A DNA stretch of 64,000 bases from Bacillota bacterium (GCA_023416585.1 JAEZHM010000117.1:1-64000); one strand, 5' to 3'; shown: positions 42,777 to 51,179, counted from the stretch's first letter. Notes: generated by a model from the sequence alone, not told the origin. Numbers and translations are program-made.

Positions 42777-44255
42777 TTACTTGCTTGCTTCCAGCTGCGC
42801 CTTGAACTCCGCAATCAGATCGTCCGCACCGGCGGCCTTCAATTGCTTTAACGCGTTCTCAATATTAGCATCGTAATCCTGCACGCCGGTGGCAATAGGC
42901 GCGATGACGGCAAGGATTTGCGTCTGCACGTCGGCATACTGCGTCTGCACCTTGCTGGCGTCAAAGGTGAACATGGCCGCATAGCCTTCCACAGCCGATT
43001 CACTCACGGTAAAGAGCGCGTCATTGGTGGCCTTGGGCGCCGTTACAGAGGGGCGCAGGTATTTGACATTGCCGATCATCCAATCCGAGAAGAAGTAGGG
43101 CGGCGTGCCGGTAACGGGATCGGAGAGGGGCTTCATGTTGTGGGGTTCCACCTTTTCAAAATCGATGCCCTCGCGGCCATATACCACCAGGTCATAGTTA
43201 TCCTGACTTAAATACATCCAGTTGAGGAACTTCACAGCCGCTTCGGGATGTTCACTGCTAAGCGGCACGGCGTTCATGTTGCGGGTGCCGTAGGGGCGAA
43301 TCCTGGTCTTTTCCGGGGCAAGATTCAGATTAACGAAATCATCCACGGTGATGTTGGGATAGCTCTTTTGAATCTGCGATACATCGCCCACGGTGCCGGG
43401 ATGCACGAACCAGTCGCCGCTCATCAATTGTGCGTTCAATTGGTCGGACGTGGTGGTCAGCACATCCGGGCTGATAAGGCCCTTCTCATACCAGAGGCGG
43501 GCATTGGCGCAGTCCTTTTTGAAGATGTCGGATTCGAAATAGTTGCTGACGTTACCCTTCTGATCCACCAGGAACAGCTTGTCGTAAATCACGTAGGGCC
43601 ACTCGTCATATTCCATGCTGGCCACGCCAAAGCGCGCGCAGTTGGCGCCGATGATGGGAATGTAGGGTTTTTGAACCCCGTCCCACTTTTGCATGACGGT
43701 TTCGAAGGCCGCGGTCAGCTCCTCAAAGCTTGTGGGAAGAGAAAGGCCGTACTTGTCCAGAACGTCCTTGCGGATGGTCATTTCGGGGTCCAGAGCGGAT
43801 TCCACCCAGTAGGCGGGTATGGCATACTGCAAGCCCTTCACCTGGCCGGATTTCATCATGATCTCGGGGCAAACGGCAAGTATGTTTTCGCCGTATTGCT
43901 TTATAAGGTCGGTGATATCGGCCAGCGCCCCGCGGGAGGCGTAGTTGGACAGCGATACCCGGTCGTTCATCACTTGGAAAAGATCAAACTTTTCGCCCGT
44001 GGACAGCATGATGTTGATCTTCTGATCCCAGGCGTCCCAGGGGTAGTACCGGAACTCCAATTGAACGCCCACGCCGTCCTTTGCAAGCTTTTCGTTAATG
44101 GCCTGGGTGCCGCCGGCAAGATCCTTGGGCTCATCGCCCGGCACAGCGTAGACCAGCGTAACCACATCGTTGGACGCTGCCATTGCCGGGACTGTGAACA
44201 TCCCCGCCATCAGTGCGGCGCACAGGAGCAGCACAAACCACTTTTTCATTTCCAA
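42777..44255 (-). CDS. Extracellular solute-binding protein, importer IV (LplA-like)
   Basis: 492 residues. A type I signal peptide ends PAMA-AS; a Cys at residue 12 is inside the hydrophobic core and not a clear lipobox. Family segments include VTLVYAVPGDEPKDLAGG, INIMLSTGEKFDLFQV, GREGIDFEKVEPHNM and a C-terminal IENALKQLKAAGADDLIAEF. The PGDEPKD start is common in LplA/YtcQ-type binders. It is the last gene of an operon with two permeases. In most such operons, as in importer I, the binding protein is first or last and expressed most strongly. Confidence 0.92.
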   Translation of the reverse strand: MEMKKWFVLLLCAALMAGMFTVPAMAASNDVVTLVYAVPGDEPKDLAGGTQAINEKLAKDGVGVQLEFRYYPWDAWDQKINIMLSTGEKFDLFQVMNDRVSLSNYASRGALADITDLIKQYGENILAVCPEIMMKSGQVKGLQYAIPAYWVESALDPEMTIRKDVLDKYGLSLPTSFEELTAAFETVMQKWDGVQKPYIPIIGANCARFGVASMEYDEWPYVIYDKLFLVDQKGNVSNYFESDIFKKDCANARLWYEKGLISPDVLTTTSDQLNAQLMSGDWFVHPGTVGDVSQIQKSYPNITVDDFVNLNLAPEKTRIRPYGTRNMNAVPLSSEHPEAAVKFLNWMYLSQDNYDLVVYGREGIDFEKVEPHNMKPLSDPVTGTPPYFFSDWMIGNVKYLRPSVTAPKATNDALFTVSESAVEGYAAMFTFDASKVQTQYADVQTQILAVIAPIATGVQDYDANIENALKQLKAAGADDLIAEFKAQLEASK

Positions 44256-44298
44256 TCCTCCTTGTATTATGTTGGTCGCCTATAACATACCGCATGCG

Positions 44299-45216
44299 TC
44301 ATCCCTTGACCGAGCCCACGACCAGCCCCTTCACATAGTACCGCTGCAGGAAAGGATAGAGCAGGATGATGGGCCCGATGGTGATGATTGCGGTTGCCAT
44401 CTTGAGGGATTCGGTGGGCGGCGTCACATTGATGGCGCCCGCCATGTACTGCAGGTCCTTGAGCATGGAGATTTGGGATTTCAATTGTAACAGCAGGTAT
44501 TGAATGGGATAGAGCTTTTTGCTGTCCACCAGCATGATGGCGTTCCACCAGTCGTTCCAGTACGCAAGCCCGTAAAACAGCCCGACGGTGGCTAAAACCG
44601 GCAGGGAAAGCGGGAAATAGATGCGAAAAGCGATGGTCATATCGTTGGCGCCGTCGATGGTGGCAGATTCCCGCAGCGAATCGGGCAGCCCGCTCATGAA
44701 GTTGCGCACAAGAAACAGGTTAAAGGGGTTGAACAACAGGTTGGGTATAAGCAGCGCCCATAGGTTGTTCCGAAGCCCCAATTGGTTGCAGATCAAGTAC
44801 CAGGGCACCATGCCGGTGCCGAACACCATAGGGATGAAGAAGAGCATGCCCAGCACGCCGCGGTACGCCACATGTTTGTTCGCCAGCGTATAGGCCGCCA
44901 TGCCGGTCATGAGCACGGCCCCGCAGGTGCCGGCAACGGTTACGAGTATGGAGATCAGGTAGCCGTTTATCACGCTGGACCCGCCCTGGAACATAAGCCG
45001 GTAGGCATATAATGAAAACTTCTGCGGAAAAAAGCTGTAGCCGTTGCGCAGGATCGCCGTCTCATCGGTGATGGAGACCATGAGGGTCAACACCATCGGC
45101 AGCAGGCACAAAAGCGTGAAAAGCAGTATGAAAACGGAAATAGAGAAATTCACCGCGGAATATTTGCGGCCGCGCGCAAGCTTTGGGTTGGCTGTGATAA
45201 CCGCCCGCTGTGCCAA
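44299..45216 (-). CDS. Carbohydrate ABC transporter permease, importer IV (LplC/MalG type)
   Basis: 305 residues from a TTG at 45216 seven bases after AAAGGAGG; an upstream extension to 45363 only translates repeat R5 and is rejected. Six membrane helices, the EAA loop RESATIDGANDM then YFPLSLPVLA, and the family C-terminus QRYYVKGLVVGSVKG mark the LplC branch. The length equals the importer I homologue. Confidence 0.93.
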   Translation of the reverse strand: MAQRAVITANPKLARGRKYSAVNFSISVFILLFTLLCLLPMVLTLMVSITDETAILRNGYSFFPQKFSLYAYRLMFQGGSSVINGYLISILVTVAGTCGAVLMTGMAAYTLANKHVAYRGVLGMLFFIPMVFGTGMVPWYLICNQLGLRNNLWALLIPNLLFNPFNLFLVRNFMSGLPDSLRESATIDGANDMTIAFRIYFPLSLPVLATVGLFYGLAYWNDWWNAIMLVDSKKLYPIQYLLLQLKSQISMLKDLQYMAGAINVTPPTESLKMATAIITIGPIILLYPFLQRYYVKGLVVGSVKG

Positions 45217-45249
45217 ATCAAGCCCTCCTTTCTTTGAGTCAATACCGTG

Positions 45250-45360
45250 GACCTCCCCCAGCCTCCTTCGTCGGCAGCCCCCTCCAGGAGGGAGCCTTTC
45301 TATGAGCCTCCCTCTTGGAGGGAGGTGCCGCCCGCAGGCGGCGGAAGGAGGTTCACGAGC
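45250..45360. repeat. Interspersed palindromic repeat, copy R5, between the two importer IV permease genes
   Basis: CCTCCCCCAGCCTCCTTCGT, CTCCAGGAGGGAG, CTCTTGGAGGGAG and CCGCCCGCAGGCGGCGGAAG. It separates genes whose products must be made in equal amounts. Confidence 0.85.
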
Positions 45361-45377
45361 CACTCACGCAAGCTGTC

Positions 45378-46334
45378 TCAATACAGCGCCCCGTCGGGAT
45401 AGATCCTTCTCACCAGATAATTGGAGCCAAAGACCATTACAAACCCGATGGCCGACTGGAACAGGCTGATGGCCATGGCCTGGGCCGGGTCGCCTATCTG
45501 GCGCAGCGCCCTGAACACATAGGTGTCGATAATGTCGGTGGTGCGGTACAGCGTGCCGTTGTCACCAATCAGCGCGTAGATCATGCCGAAATCGCCGAAC
45601 ATGATCTTGCCGATGGACAGAAGCGTCATGATAATGATGGTGGGCATGATCAGCGGCAGCGTGATCTTCATCATAATTTGGAACCGCCCGGCCCCATCGA
45701 TGGCCGCCGCCTCATGCATGGTGCTGTCAATGCCGGCAATGGCCGCAAGATAGATCACGGCGCTCATGCCGGCGCCCTTCCACAGCCGGACAACCGTCAA
45801 TATCGCCGGCCACACATCCGCGTCCGTATACCAATTCTTGGCCGGCATGCCCATGCCTTGCATCAGGCGGTTGACGATGCCGTACTGGTTGGAAAATAAA
45901 CTCAATAAAATGTAGCTGACAACGATCCATGAAATATAGTTGGGAAACAGCATGATGGATTGGGTGATCCTCGTAAAGCGCACGCTGCGCAGTTCGTTGA
46001 GTAGCAGCGCCAGCAGCACCGATACGGCCGTGCCGGATGCGATAAACAGCAGGTTCAAAAAGATGGTGTTGAATGTGACCAGCGCGGCATTTTGCGACGC
46101 GAAAAAGAACTGCAGGTTCTTAAAGCCCACCCAATCCGCCCGGGTTAAAATCGACCAAAGGTTGTTGTTGCGGTAGTTGAACTTTTGAAACGCGATCATT
46201 ACATAAGGATACGAAAAATAGCTGAATACAATCACATACAATAAGGCGGGCAGCGCCGCCAGGTAGGAAAAGCGGTTGCGCGCAATATCCAGGAGGATGC
46301 CAGGCCTTTTGCGCACGGTCGCCTGAGTCTTCAT
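45378..46334 (-). CDS. Sugar ABC transporter permease, importer IV (LplB/MalF type)
   Basis: 318 residues with six membrane helices. The N-terminus FSYLAALPALLYVIVFSYFS and the EAA loop MHEAAAIDGAGRFQ then KITLPLIMPTI are typical of LplB. It is the first gene of the operon, about 230 bases after a consensus promoter, with GGGAGGGG near the ATG. It pairs with the LplC-like subunit downstream of repeat R5. Confidence 0.93.
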   Translation of the reverse strand: MKTQATVRKRPGILLDIARNRFSYLAALPALLYVIVFSYFSYPYVMIAFQKFNYRNNNLWSILTRADWVGFKNLQFFFASQNAALVTFNTIFLNLLFIASGTAVSVLLALLLNELRSVRFTRITQSIMLFPNYISWIVVSYILLSLFSNQYGIVNRLMQGMGMPAKNWYTDADVWPAILTVVRLWKGAGMSAVIYLAAIAGIDSTMHEAAAIDGAGRFQIMMKITLPLIMPTIIIMTLLSIGKIMFGDFGMIYALIGDNGTLYRTTDIIDTYVFRALRQIGDPAQAMAISLFQSAIGFVMVFGSNYLVRRIYPDGALY

Positions 46335-46566
46335 ACATTCCCCTCCCCTGCCGGCGGATTGTCAATTGCGGATGTTGTGAACGTTATCGATAAACAGTAA
46401 GTGGAAGATGGCAGCAATCGCATGCCCGTACCGGCATCCATTCGCCCCTCCATCTTTCTCACCCTCAGGATGACATATGGTCAGAGCTTGACGAACGATA
46501 TCTGCAAATACAGTCCCGGGCATAGTGAAAGTTACAAATCAGGTTTCCGAAATTCCTGATATTGCG

Positions 46567-46609
46567 CTTTCGTTAATTCGATTATAGCGAAAGGGTTTTG
46601 CATTGTCAA
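46567..46609 (-). promoter_or_regulatory. Consensus promoter of importer IV with overlapping dyad
   Basis: Minus strand: TTGACA (46609-46604), 17-base spacer, TATAAT (46586-46581). A dyad, CTTTCG (46567-46572) and CGAAAG (46588-46593), encloses the -10 and is a good candidate operator for the second LacI protein. The remaining bases between 46335 and 46700 show no gene. Confidence 0.75.
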
Positions 46610-46703
46610 CCATTTCGCGCAAAATTTCTCTGCGTTTTTACCTTCATTTTACTATATGTGAAAGATGAGTGGAAGAAAATTAGGGCCATATTCCACAAAT
46701 CCT

Positions 46704-46732
46704 TTGACATTCAAGGAAACCTCCGGTACAAT
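46704..46732 (+). promoter_or_regulatory. Sigma-A promoter of the DUF1861 gene
   Basis: TTGACA (46704-46709), 17-base spacer, TACAAT (46727-46732), divergent from the importer IV promoter. Confidence 0.75.
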
Positions 46733-46812
46733 ACATATATCACAAAGAGTTTCTAAATTTTATTTTGTTACTCAAAAGACAACTTATGTGTAATGAAAGG
46801 ACGGGCCGGCCA

Positions 46813-47772
46813 GTGACGTTTCAAGAAAGAAAAGAAATCTTCGACAAGACCCAAAAGCCCGCGGAATCCGCCCTCTTGACCTTTCACGGCGTGGAGGGTT
46901 TTGACGTCTACAATTGTTCAATCCCCTTTGTATGGCAGGGGCATCATTATATCTATGGCCGCGTGGAGCGAAGGCAGGAGTGGGCCAGGTCCTGGGTGCG
47001 GCTGTTTGAAAAGACGGGGCAGGACGAGTACACCGTTGTCCCAGATAGCACGGTCTATCAGTTGGAGGATCCTTTTATCAGTTTCATAAACGGTGAGCTG
47101 GTGCTGGGCGGCACGCATGTGCAAATGCGCTCAGGCGCAGTGGATACGTATTTCGGCTATTTCTACAAAGGTACAAATTTATCGGATATGTATTACTTCA
47201 CCACCGGGCCCCAAGGCATGAAGGACATCCGCCTTGTAAACACCAAGGATGGCATTGGCGTCTTCTCCCGCCACAGGAATGAAAAGGTGGTAGCTTCGCA
47301 CGGCTCCGAATCCGTTATCGGCTTCACCGTCATACAGGATATTCTGCAGCTCACCGCCGGCGCCATCGACGACGCCCCCGTGATCAGCAATATGTTCGCC
47401 AAGGGCGAGTGGGGCGGTTGCAACCAATGCTACGCCCTGGACAGCGGCATGATCGGCATCATCGGCCACAAAAGCTATGCCGGCCAGGATGATAACGGAA
47501 AAGAGCTTTCCATATACACAAACGTTTCCTTTGTCTTTGATCCCAAGCAAAACAGGATTGTGGATGAAAAGATACTGGCCACCCGTAAAAGTTACCCGCA
47601 GGGCCCAGCCAAGCGCCCGTCCCTTTGCGACTGCGCCTTCACCACCGGCATCGTGATGCGGGAGGATGGCCGGGCCAACCTGTACAGCGGCCTTGGAGAC
47701 ACCAGGGAAGGCCGCGTGGTTATCGATGATCCATTCAAGGGGTTTGGGAAGATCGTCAATTATTTTGAATAG
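46813..47772 (+). CDS. DUF1861 family protein (beta-propeller, glycosidase-like)
   Basis: 319 residues from a GTG at 46813, eleven bases after AAGGA; a TTG at 46765 or ATG at 46786 lack a ribosome site. Cytoplasmic. The family pattern is clear: LLTFHGVEGFDVYNCSIPF, YQLEDPFISFINGELVLGG, FTTGPQGMKDIRLV, WGGCNQCYALDSGMIGIIGH and DCAFTTGIVMREDGRANLYS. The repeated acidic turns resemble the five-bladed propellers of GH43/GH130 enzymes, with DP and D-rich positions where those place catalytic groups. I infer an intracellular glycoside hydrolase or phosphorylase acting on the sugar brought in by importer IV, with which it shares a divergent control region. The activity is not established. Confidence 0.75.
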   Translation: MTFQERKEIFDKTQKPAESALLTFHGVEGFDVYNCSIPFVWQGHHYIYGRVERRQEWARSWVRLFEKTGQDEYTVVPDSTVYQLEDPFISFINGELVLGGTHVQMRSGAVDTYFGYFYKGTNLSDMYYFTTGPQGMKDIRLVNTKDGIGVFSRHRNEKVVASHGSESVIGFTVIQDILQLTAGAIDDAPVISNMFAKGEWGGCNQCYALDSGMIGIIGHKSYAGQDDNGKELSIYTNVSFVFDPKQNRIVDEKILATRKSYPQGPAKRPSLCDCAFTTGIVMREDGRANLYSGLGDTREGRVVIDDPFKGFGKIVNYFE

Positions 47773-47802
47773 ATGCCCATGATGCAAGTTACTAATGCTT
47801 AA

Positions 47803-48028
47803 GACCTCCCCCAGCCTCCTTCGTCGGCAGCCCCCTCCAAGAGGGAGCCTTTCCAAAAGGCTTCCCCTTGAGGGGAAGCTGTCGACGAAGGAGACTGATG
47901 AGGTGGAAATAGCTGCATAGACGATAGTGCCGGACACCTCATCCGGCGCTTCGGCGCCACCTTCCCCTCGAGGGGAAGGCTTTTGGAGGGGACTGCCGAC
48001 GAAGGAGGCTGGGGGAGGTCTTAAGTAT
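47803..48028. repeat. Interspersed palindromic repeat, copy R6 (inverted partner of R7)
   Basis: The full unit contains CAGCCTCCTTCGTCGGCAGC, GGCTTCCCCTTGAGGGGAAG, TGCATAGACGATAGTGCC, CACCTCATCCGGCGCTTCGG and GACGAAGGAGGCTGGGGGAG. Its reverse complement is found almost unchanged at 53160-53340. Confidence 0.88.
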
Positions 48029-48160
48029 TAGAAGCCAAACATCATTATCAAGGCGGTAAAATAACAGAATGTACAAAGGAAACAGCCTAAAGGGTTGGCA
48101 AAAATAATCTTGCAAAACATTATCAAATTACTTGCTAAAAAGTTCCATTTTTCAGATAGC

Positions 48161-48231
48161 AAAAAGACTTGCCGCATTGGTAAGTCTTTTTTCATCAGCA
48201 CCACTTTGCTGTAGGTGAAGTGGTGCTTTTT
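48161..48231 (+). ncRNA. Tandem terminator-like hairpins, possible small RNA end
   Basis: AAAAAGACTT pairs with AAGTCTTTTT (48161-48191), followed six bases later by AGCACCACTT pairing with AAGTGGTGCT and TTTTATTT (48197-48231). No gene precedes them on the plus strand closer than 47772, so they may end an untranslated RNA from the AT-rich stretch 48030-48160. This is a weak call; they could also terminate read-through into the CHAP gene. The rest of 47773-48426 holds only R6. Confidence 0.35.
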
Positions 48232-48426
48232 ATTTGGCTTCCTTTCATTCACATGAAAAGCAAAATACAAATTGATCTCATGGCCATATGCAGGAAATGT
48301 GGCTTTCAATATTTCATGAAGCTTCTTTCATTCCCCTTCTCATGATCTTCCCCATATATTGATAGCGGCAAGAAGAAAGGATGACCAGCAGACTGAATGC
48401 CACAAAATCAAAAAGGAGAACTTAAG

Positions 48427-49575
48427 ATGTCAACCTATAACGGGCAAGTTACTGGCGGCGGTCTGAACCTTCGTGCATCGGCCAGCACATCATCAAAGCT
48501 ATTGATACAAATCCCCAACAACACACAAATCGTGGTCTCTGACTACGGCGGCGATTCCAACTGGTACTGCACAACCTATTCAGGATACAGCGGCTTTGTG
48601 ATGAAGCAGTATGTGGCCGTGCTCGAAAACGTGGCCTTAAAGTCCTGCACAGTTACTGGCGGGGGGCTTAATCTTCGGCTGTATCCCGCTACCAACGCGC
48701 CAAGCCCTATACAAATACCCAACAATACGCCTCTTACTGTGCAATCACACAACAATGAATGGTCCAGCACCACTTACAGCGGAAACAGCGGTTTTGTTTT
48801 GACAAAATACCTTACAGGCGGCGGCGTTACGCCTCCGGAAGCTGGCTGGCGCTATGGCCTTGTAACCGCAACCCCCGATGTAAACATCCGCAGCGCGCCT
48901 TCCACTTCCAGCTCAACCATAATGGGCAGATGGCAGAACTTTCGAATCGGCATTGTTTCCGCTTCATCTACCACCGGGTGGTATGTAACCAACTGGAAGG
49001 GGAATACCGCTTACGTCTCCATGCAGTATCTTCGTGATATGGGCGCGGCATCCTCTTCCTATCCCGAGCGTATGAAGACAATCGCCAAGAACGAAATCGG
49101 TCTTGCCGAACCCACTGCCTACAAATATTACGGTGTTGCCTCGGGCACGGAATGGTGTCAAGTTTTCGTTAACTGGCTGGCCCTTCAGGCGGGAATGAGC
49201 ACATCCCTCGTGCCTGATACTGCGTCCACGCCCAAGGCGATCGAGTGGCACATTGTGAATGGAAACCGCTTCTGGTTTGTTTCCGAAGCAAACAAAGCGA
49301 AAATGCGTGAGTACAGTGCGGCAGTTTCATCCAATACCGTTGCGGGGCTCACGGAGGAAGAAAAGGCCTTTATCCCTCAGGCTGGCGACTTTATCTACTT
49401 CAGGTGGAACAGCCATCCAAGCGACCATTGCAGCCACGTTGGTTTTGTATACTCTGTGGACACTTCAAACGGCACTTTGGTCACTGCGGAAGGAAACGTC
49501 AGCAACAAGGTGGTAAGCCGCACCTTCTCGCTTTCCCATGACGAGATCGTAGGATACGGCAGGCTGGCGTATTAA
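48427..49575 (+). CDS. Three-SH3b CHAP-domain peptidoglycan hydrolase without signal peptide
   Basis: 382 residues from the ATG at 48427, after AAAAGGAGAA. Three bacterial SH3 domains (about 5-62, 72-130, 140-205) start with GGGLNLRASAS, GGGLNLRLYPA and PDVNIRSAPST, the wall-binding type. The C-terminal domain (about 212-382) is of the CHAP/amidase type with probable catalytic C244 in GTEWCQVFVNWLA and H337 in DHCSHVGFVY. It cuts peptidoglycan peptide or amide bonds. No signal peptide or membrane anchor precedes the first SH3 domain, so export would need lysis, a holin or non-classical release, as for a phage or bacteriocin-type lysin; no phage genes were seen nearby. Confidence 0.8.
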   Translation: MSTYNGQVTGGGLNLRASASTSSKLLIQIPNNTQIVVSDYGGDSNWYCTTYSGYSGFVMKQYVAVLENVALKSCTVTGGGLNLRLYPATNAPSPIQIPNNTPLTVQSHNNEWSSTTYSGNSGFVLTKYLTGGGVTPPEAGWRYGLVTATPDVNIRSAPSTSSSTIMGRWQNFRIGIVSASSTTGWYVTNWKGNTAYVSMQYLRDMGAASSSYPERMKTIAKNEIGLAEPTAYKYYGVASGTEWCQVFVNWLALQAGMSTSLVPDTASTPKAIEWHIVNGNRFWFVSEANKAKMREYSAAVSSNTVAGLTEEEKAFIPQAGDFIYFRWNSHPSDHCSHVGFVYSVDTSNGTLVTAEGNVSNKVVSRTFSLSHDEIVGYGRLAY

Positions 49576-49689
49576 CGAAAGATACGAGGCGGGGAGAAAA
49601 CAGGGGGCAGTTCTTGGGTTAGCTATAAGACTAAGAAAACTTTCATGTTTTGATATCTGCATTTTTTGTGTCATCGTTCTATCCTCACC

Positions 49690-49785
49690 TGGCGAGGGCA
49701 GGGCAGGGGCTTGCTCCCGCCGTTTGTAGCGGTACCGCAAGGTTGGGAAATCGGGGGCGGGAGCAAGCCCTCACCCTACCCTCGA
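49690..49785. repeat. Long imperfect hairpin repeat
   Basis: GGGCTTGCTCCCGCC and GGCGGGAGCAAGCCC, extended by GAGGGCAGGG/CCCTACCCTC, enclose about 35 bases. A MITE-like or REP-like palindrome with no coding content. Confidence 0.6.
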
Positions 49786-49873
49786 ACCATCAATGCGTTT
49801 ATGTTGAGATATGTAAAAGACAGCAGTCTGCGTTCTTCCGTCCCTTACGTTTCTGACTCATTCCCCAAAAACC

Positions 49874-49926
49874 ATCCCCTACTCCAGAGCATCCAGAGGA
49901 GGGGATTTTTATTCTTTTTTTGATCA
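49874..49926 (+). terminator. Terminator, near-copy of the one at 51142
   Basis: ATCCCCT pairs with AGGGGAT, followed by T-rich DNA. The surrounding sequence is duplicated after the 5'-nucleotidase gene. Confidence 0.6.
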
Positions 49927-49952
49927 TACCCTCGGTTTTCGCCTTCTTGCAT

Positions 49953-50003
49953 GCTTTCTCACGCTGCCTTATCCGTCTCCACGGTGGAAGCTATGGTATT
50001 ATC
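49953..50003 (-). pseudogene. Scar of a duplicated 5'-nucleotidase gene
   Basis: CTCACGCTGCCTTATCC matches the very 3' end of the intact 5'-nucleotidase gene near 51224, and CCGTCTCCACGGTGGAAGC, directly joined, matches its interior near 51546. The join removes about 300 bases. The terminator next to it is also duplicated. This is a fragment of a second copy of which almost all has been deleted. No other gene was seen in 49576-50082. Confidence 0.6.
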
Positions 50004-50082
50004 AATAATACAGAGGACGGGTATGATTAAACATAGCCTGCGGCTCTATCGTTCTCTAGTGAACGAAAATGAAACGAATTGC

Positions 50083-50961
50083 TTAGAAAGCATCAGCTCT
50101 CAAGAGCGTCACAACGTTCCTGATCACGGCGTTGTTTTCCCTATGCGGCCTTTCCATGTCGGAAAGCAAAATGATTATGGCATCCAACGAGGGAAGTATG
50201 CATACCTGCTGTCCGCCAAAGCCGCACGCGCAGAAATATGCTGCTCCCTGATACTCATCAAGCCACCAGGAATAGCCATACGGTTTTTCCTCTGGAAAGC
50301 CGCCCATGGAATAAGGCTGTATGGAGTTTCGATAAAACGCTTCTGAGAAAAAGCGTTTTCCATTATACATACCTTTATTCAGATACAGCTCCGCGAACCG
50401 CACAAGCCCGTCCAGAGATATACGCATGCCTTCTATATTGATTCTTTCCCACGCCCATTGGGTTATTTTAAGAGGATCAAACAGCTTTTCCTCCGCAATT
50501 TTAACAATATCCTTCCCATACAAGTCTTCCAGGAGATATACAGCAATCTGCGGATCAGGCTTATATTCAAACCTTTCGCCGGGACGGTCCTTGAACTTCA
50601 TTTTCCATACTTCCCGCATGCCGTCAGGCGGCTTTCCCCCGGGACCAGGCCAAATGAGACCGCTGGTTTTTGTTAGTGCATGCTCAAGGGTTAGCAAAGA
50701 AAGGTATGGATCGATATCAGCCTCCTTCGCATGCGGATAAAAATCAATCACCCGCTGTTCCAGAGACCATATTTTCTTCTCATATAGCGCGATTCCGATA
50801 AGCGCCGATACAATGCTTTTGAAAACACAACCTACCGGATAGAGTTCGCCTATTTGATGACCATTAAAAAACTCATTCAGCAGCGTTTTTCCGTGCTGAA
50901 TAATGCACACAGCACGTATATGGGAAAAGTCCGATCTGATCATGGAAGCAATATGGTCCAT
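50083..50961 (-). CDS. Beta-lactamase-fold (class C-like) hydrolase with Cys in place of active Ser
   Basis: 292 residues from the ATG at 50961; a GTG at 50967 is possible. The serine beta-lactamase-like/esterase fold is seen in YPVGCVFKSIVSALIGIALYE, LTLEHALTKTSGLIW and YGYSWWLDEY with AAYFCACGFGGQQVCILP near the end. Family members have S-x-x-K as nucleophile and base. Here the position reads C45-V-F-K48, with TGT clearly encoding Cys. The usual YxN tyrosine loop is also altered (FEYKPDP). No signal peptide is apparent. It may be a thiol-dependent amidase/esterase or an inactive homologue. It lies alone between repeats. Confidence 0.8.
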   Translation of the reverse strand: MDHIASMIRSDFSHIRAVCIIQHGKTLLNEFFNGHQIGELYPVGCVFKSIVSALIGIALYEKKIWSLEQRVIDFYPHAKEADIDPYLSLLTLEHALTKTSGLIWPGPGGKPPDGMREVWKMKFKDRPGERFEYKPDPQIAVYLLEDLYGKDIVKIAEEKLFDPLKITQWAWERINIEGMRISLDGLVRFAELYLNKGMYNGKRFFSEAFYRNSIQPYSMGGFPEEKPYGYSWWLDEYQGAAYFCACGFGGQQVCILPSLDAIIILLSDMERPHRENNAVIRNVVTLLRADAF

Positions 50962-51141
50962 AAACACATTACACCCGTTTCATCACATATGGATCATCTA
51001 ATGGCGCGCCGGCAACAAAGCTGCTTTGTACTCATCATATATCATGAATGCATACTTGTCAAAAAGGCCTATCAGATATCAAAGAGTACAGGGGACATTT
51101 CTTCATATTGACATAGAAGAGTAGCCCATTTTCCAAAAACC

Positions 51142-51179
51142 ATCCCCTCCCCCGGAGCATTCGGAGGAGGGGATTTTTT
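51142..51179 (-). terminator. Terminator of the 5'-nucleotidase gene
   Basis: ATCCCCTCC pairs with GGAGGGGAT. T-runs occur on both sides, so it could work on either strand. Confidence 0.65.

Noticed and set aside
43248..44285. A 345-codon plus-strand frame opposite the importer IV binding protein
   Set aside because: Shadow of the real gene; it has no ribosome site or family pattern.
45217..45363. N-terminal extension of the importer IV LplC-like permease
   Set aside because: It translates repeat R5. The TTG start at 45216 follows AAAGGAGG.
48028..48309. A 93-codon minus-strand frame between R6 and the CHAP gene
   Set aside because: It overlaps the two hairpins, has no ribosome site and reads as low-complexity sequence.
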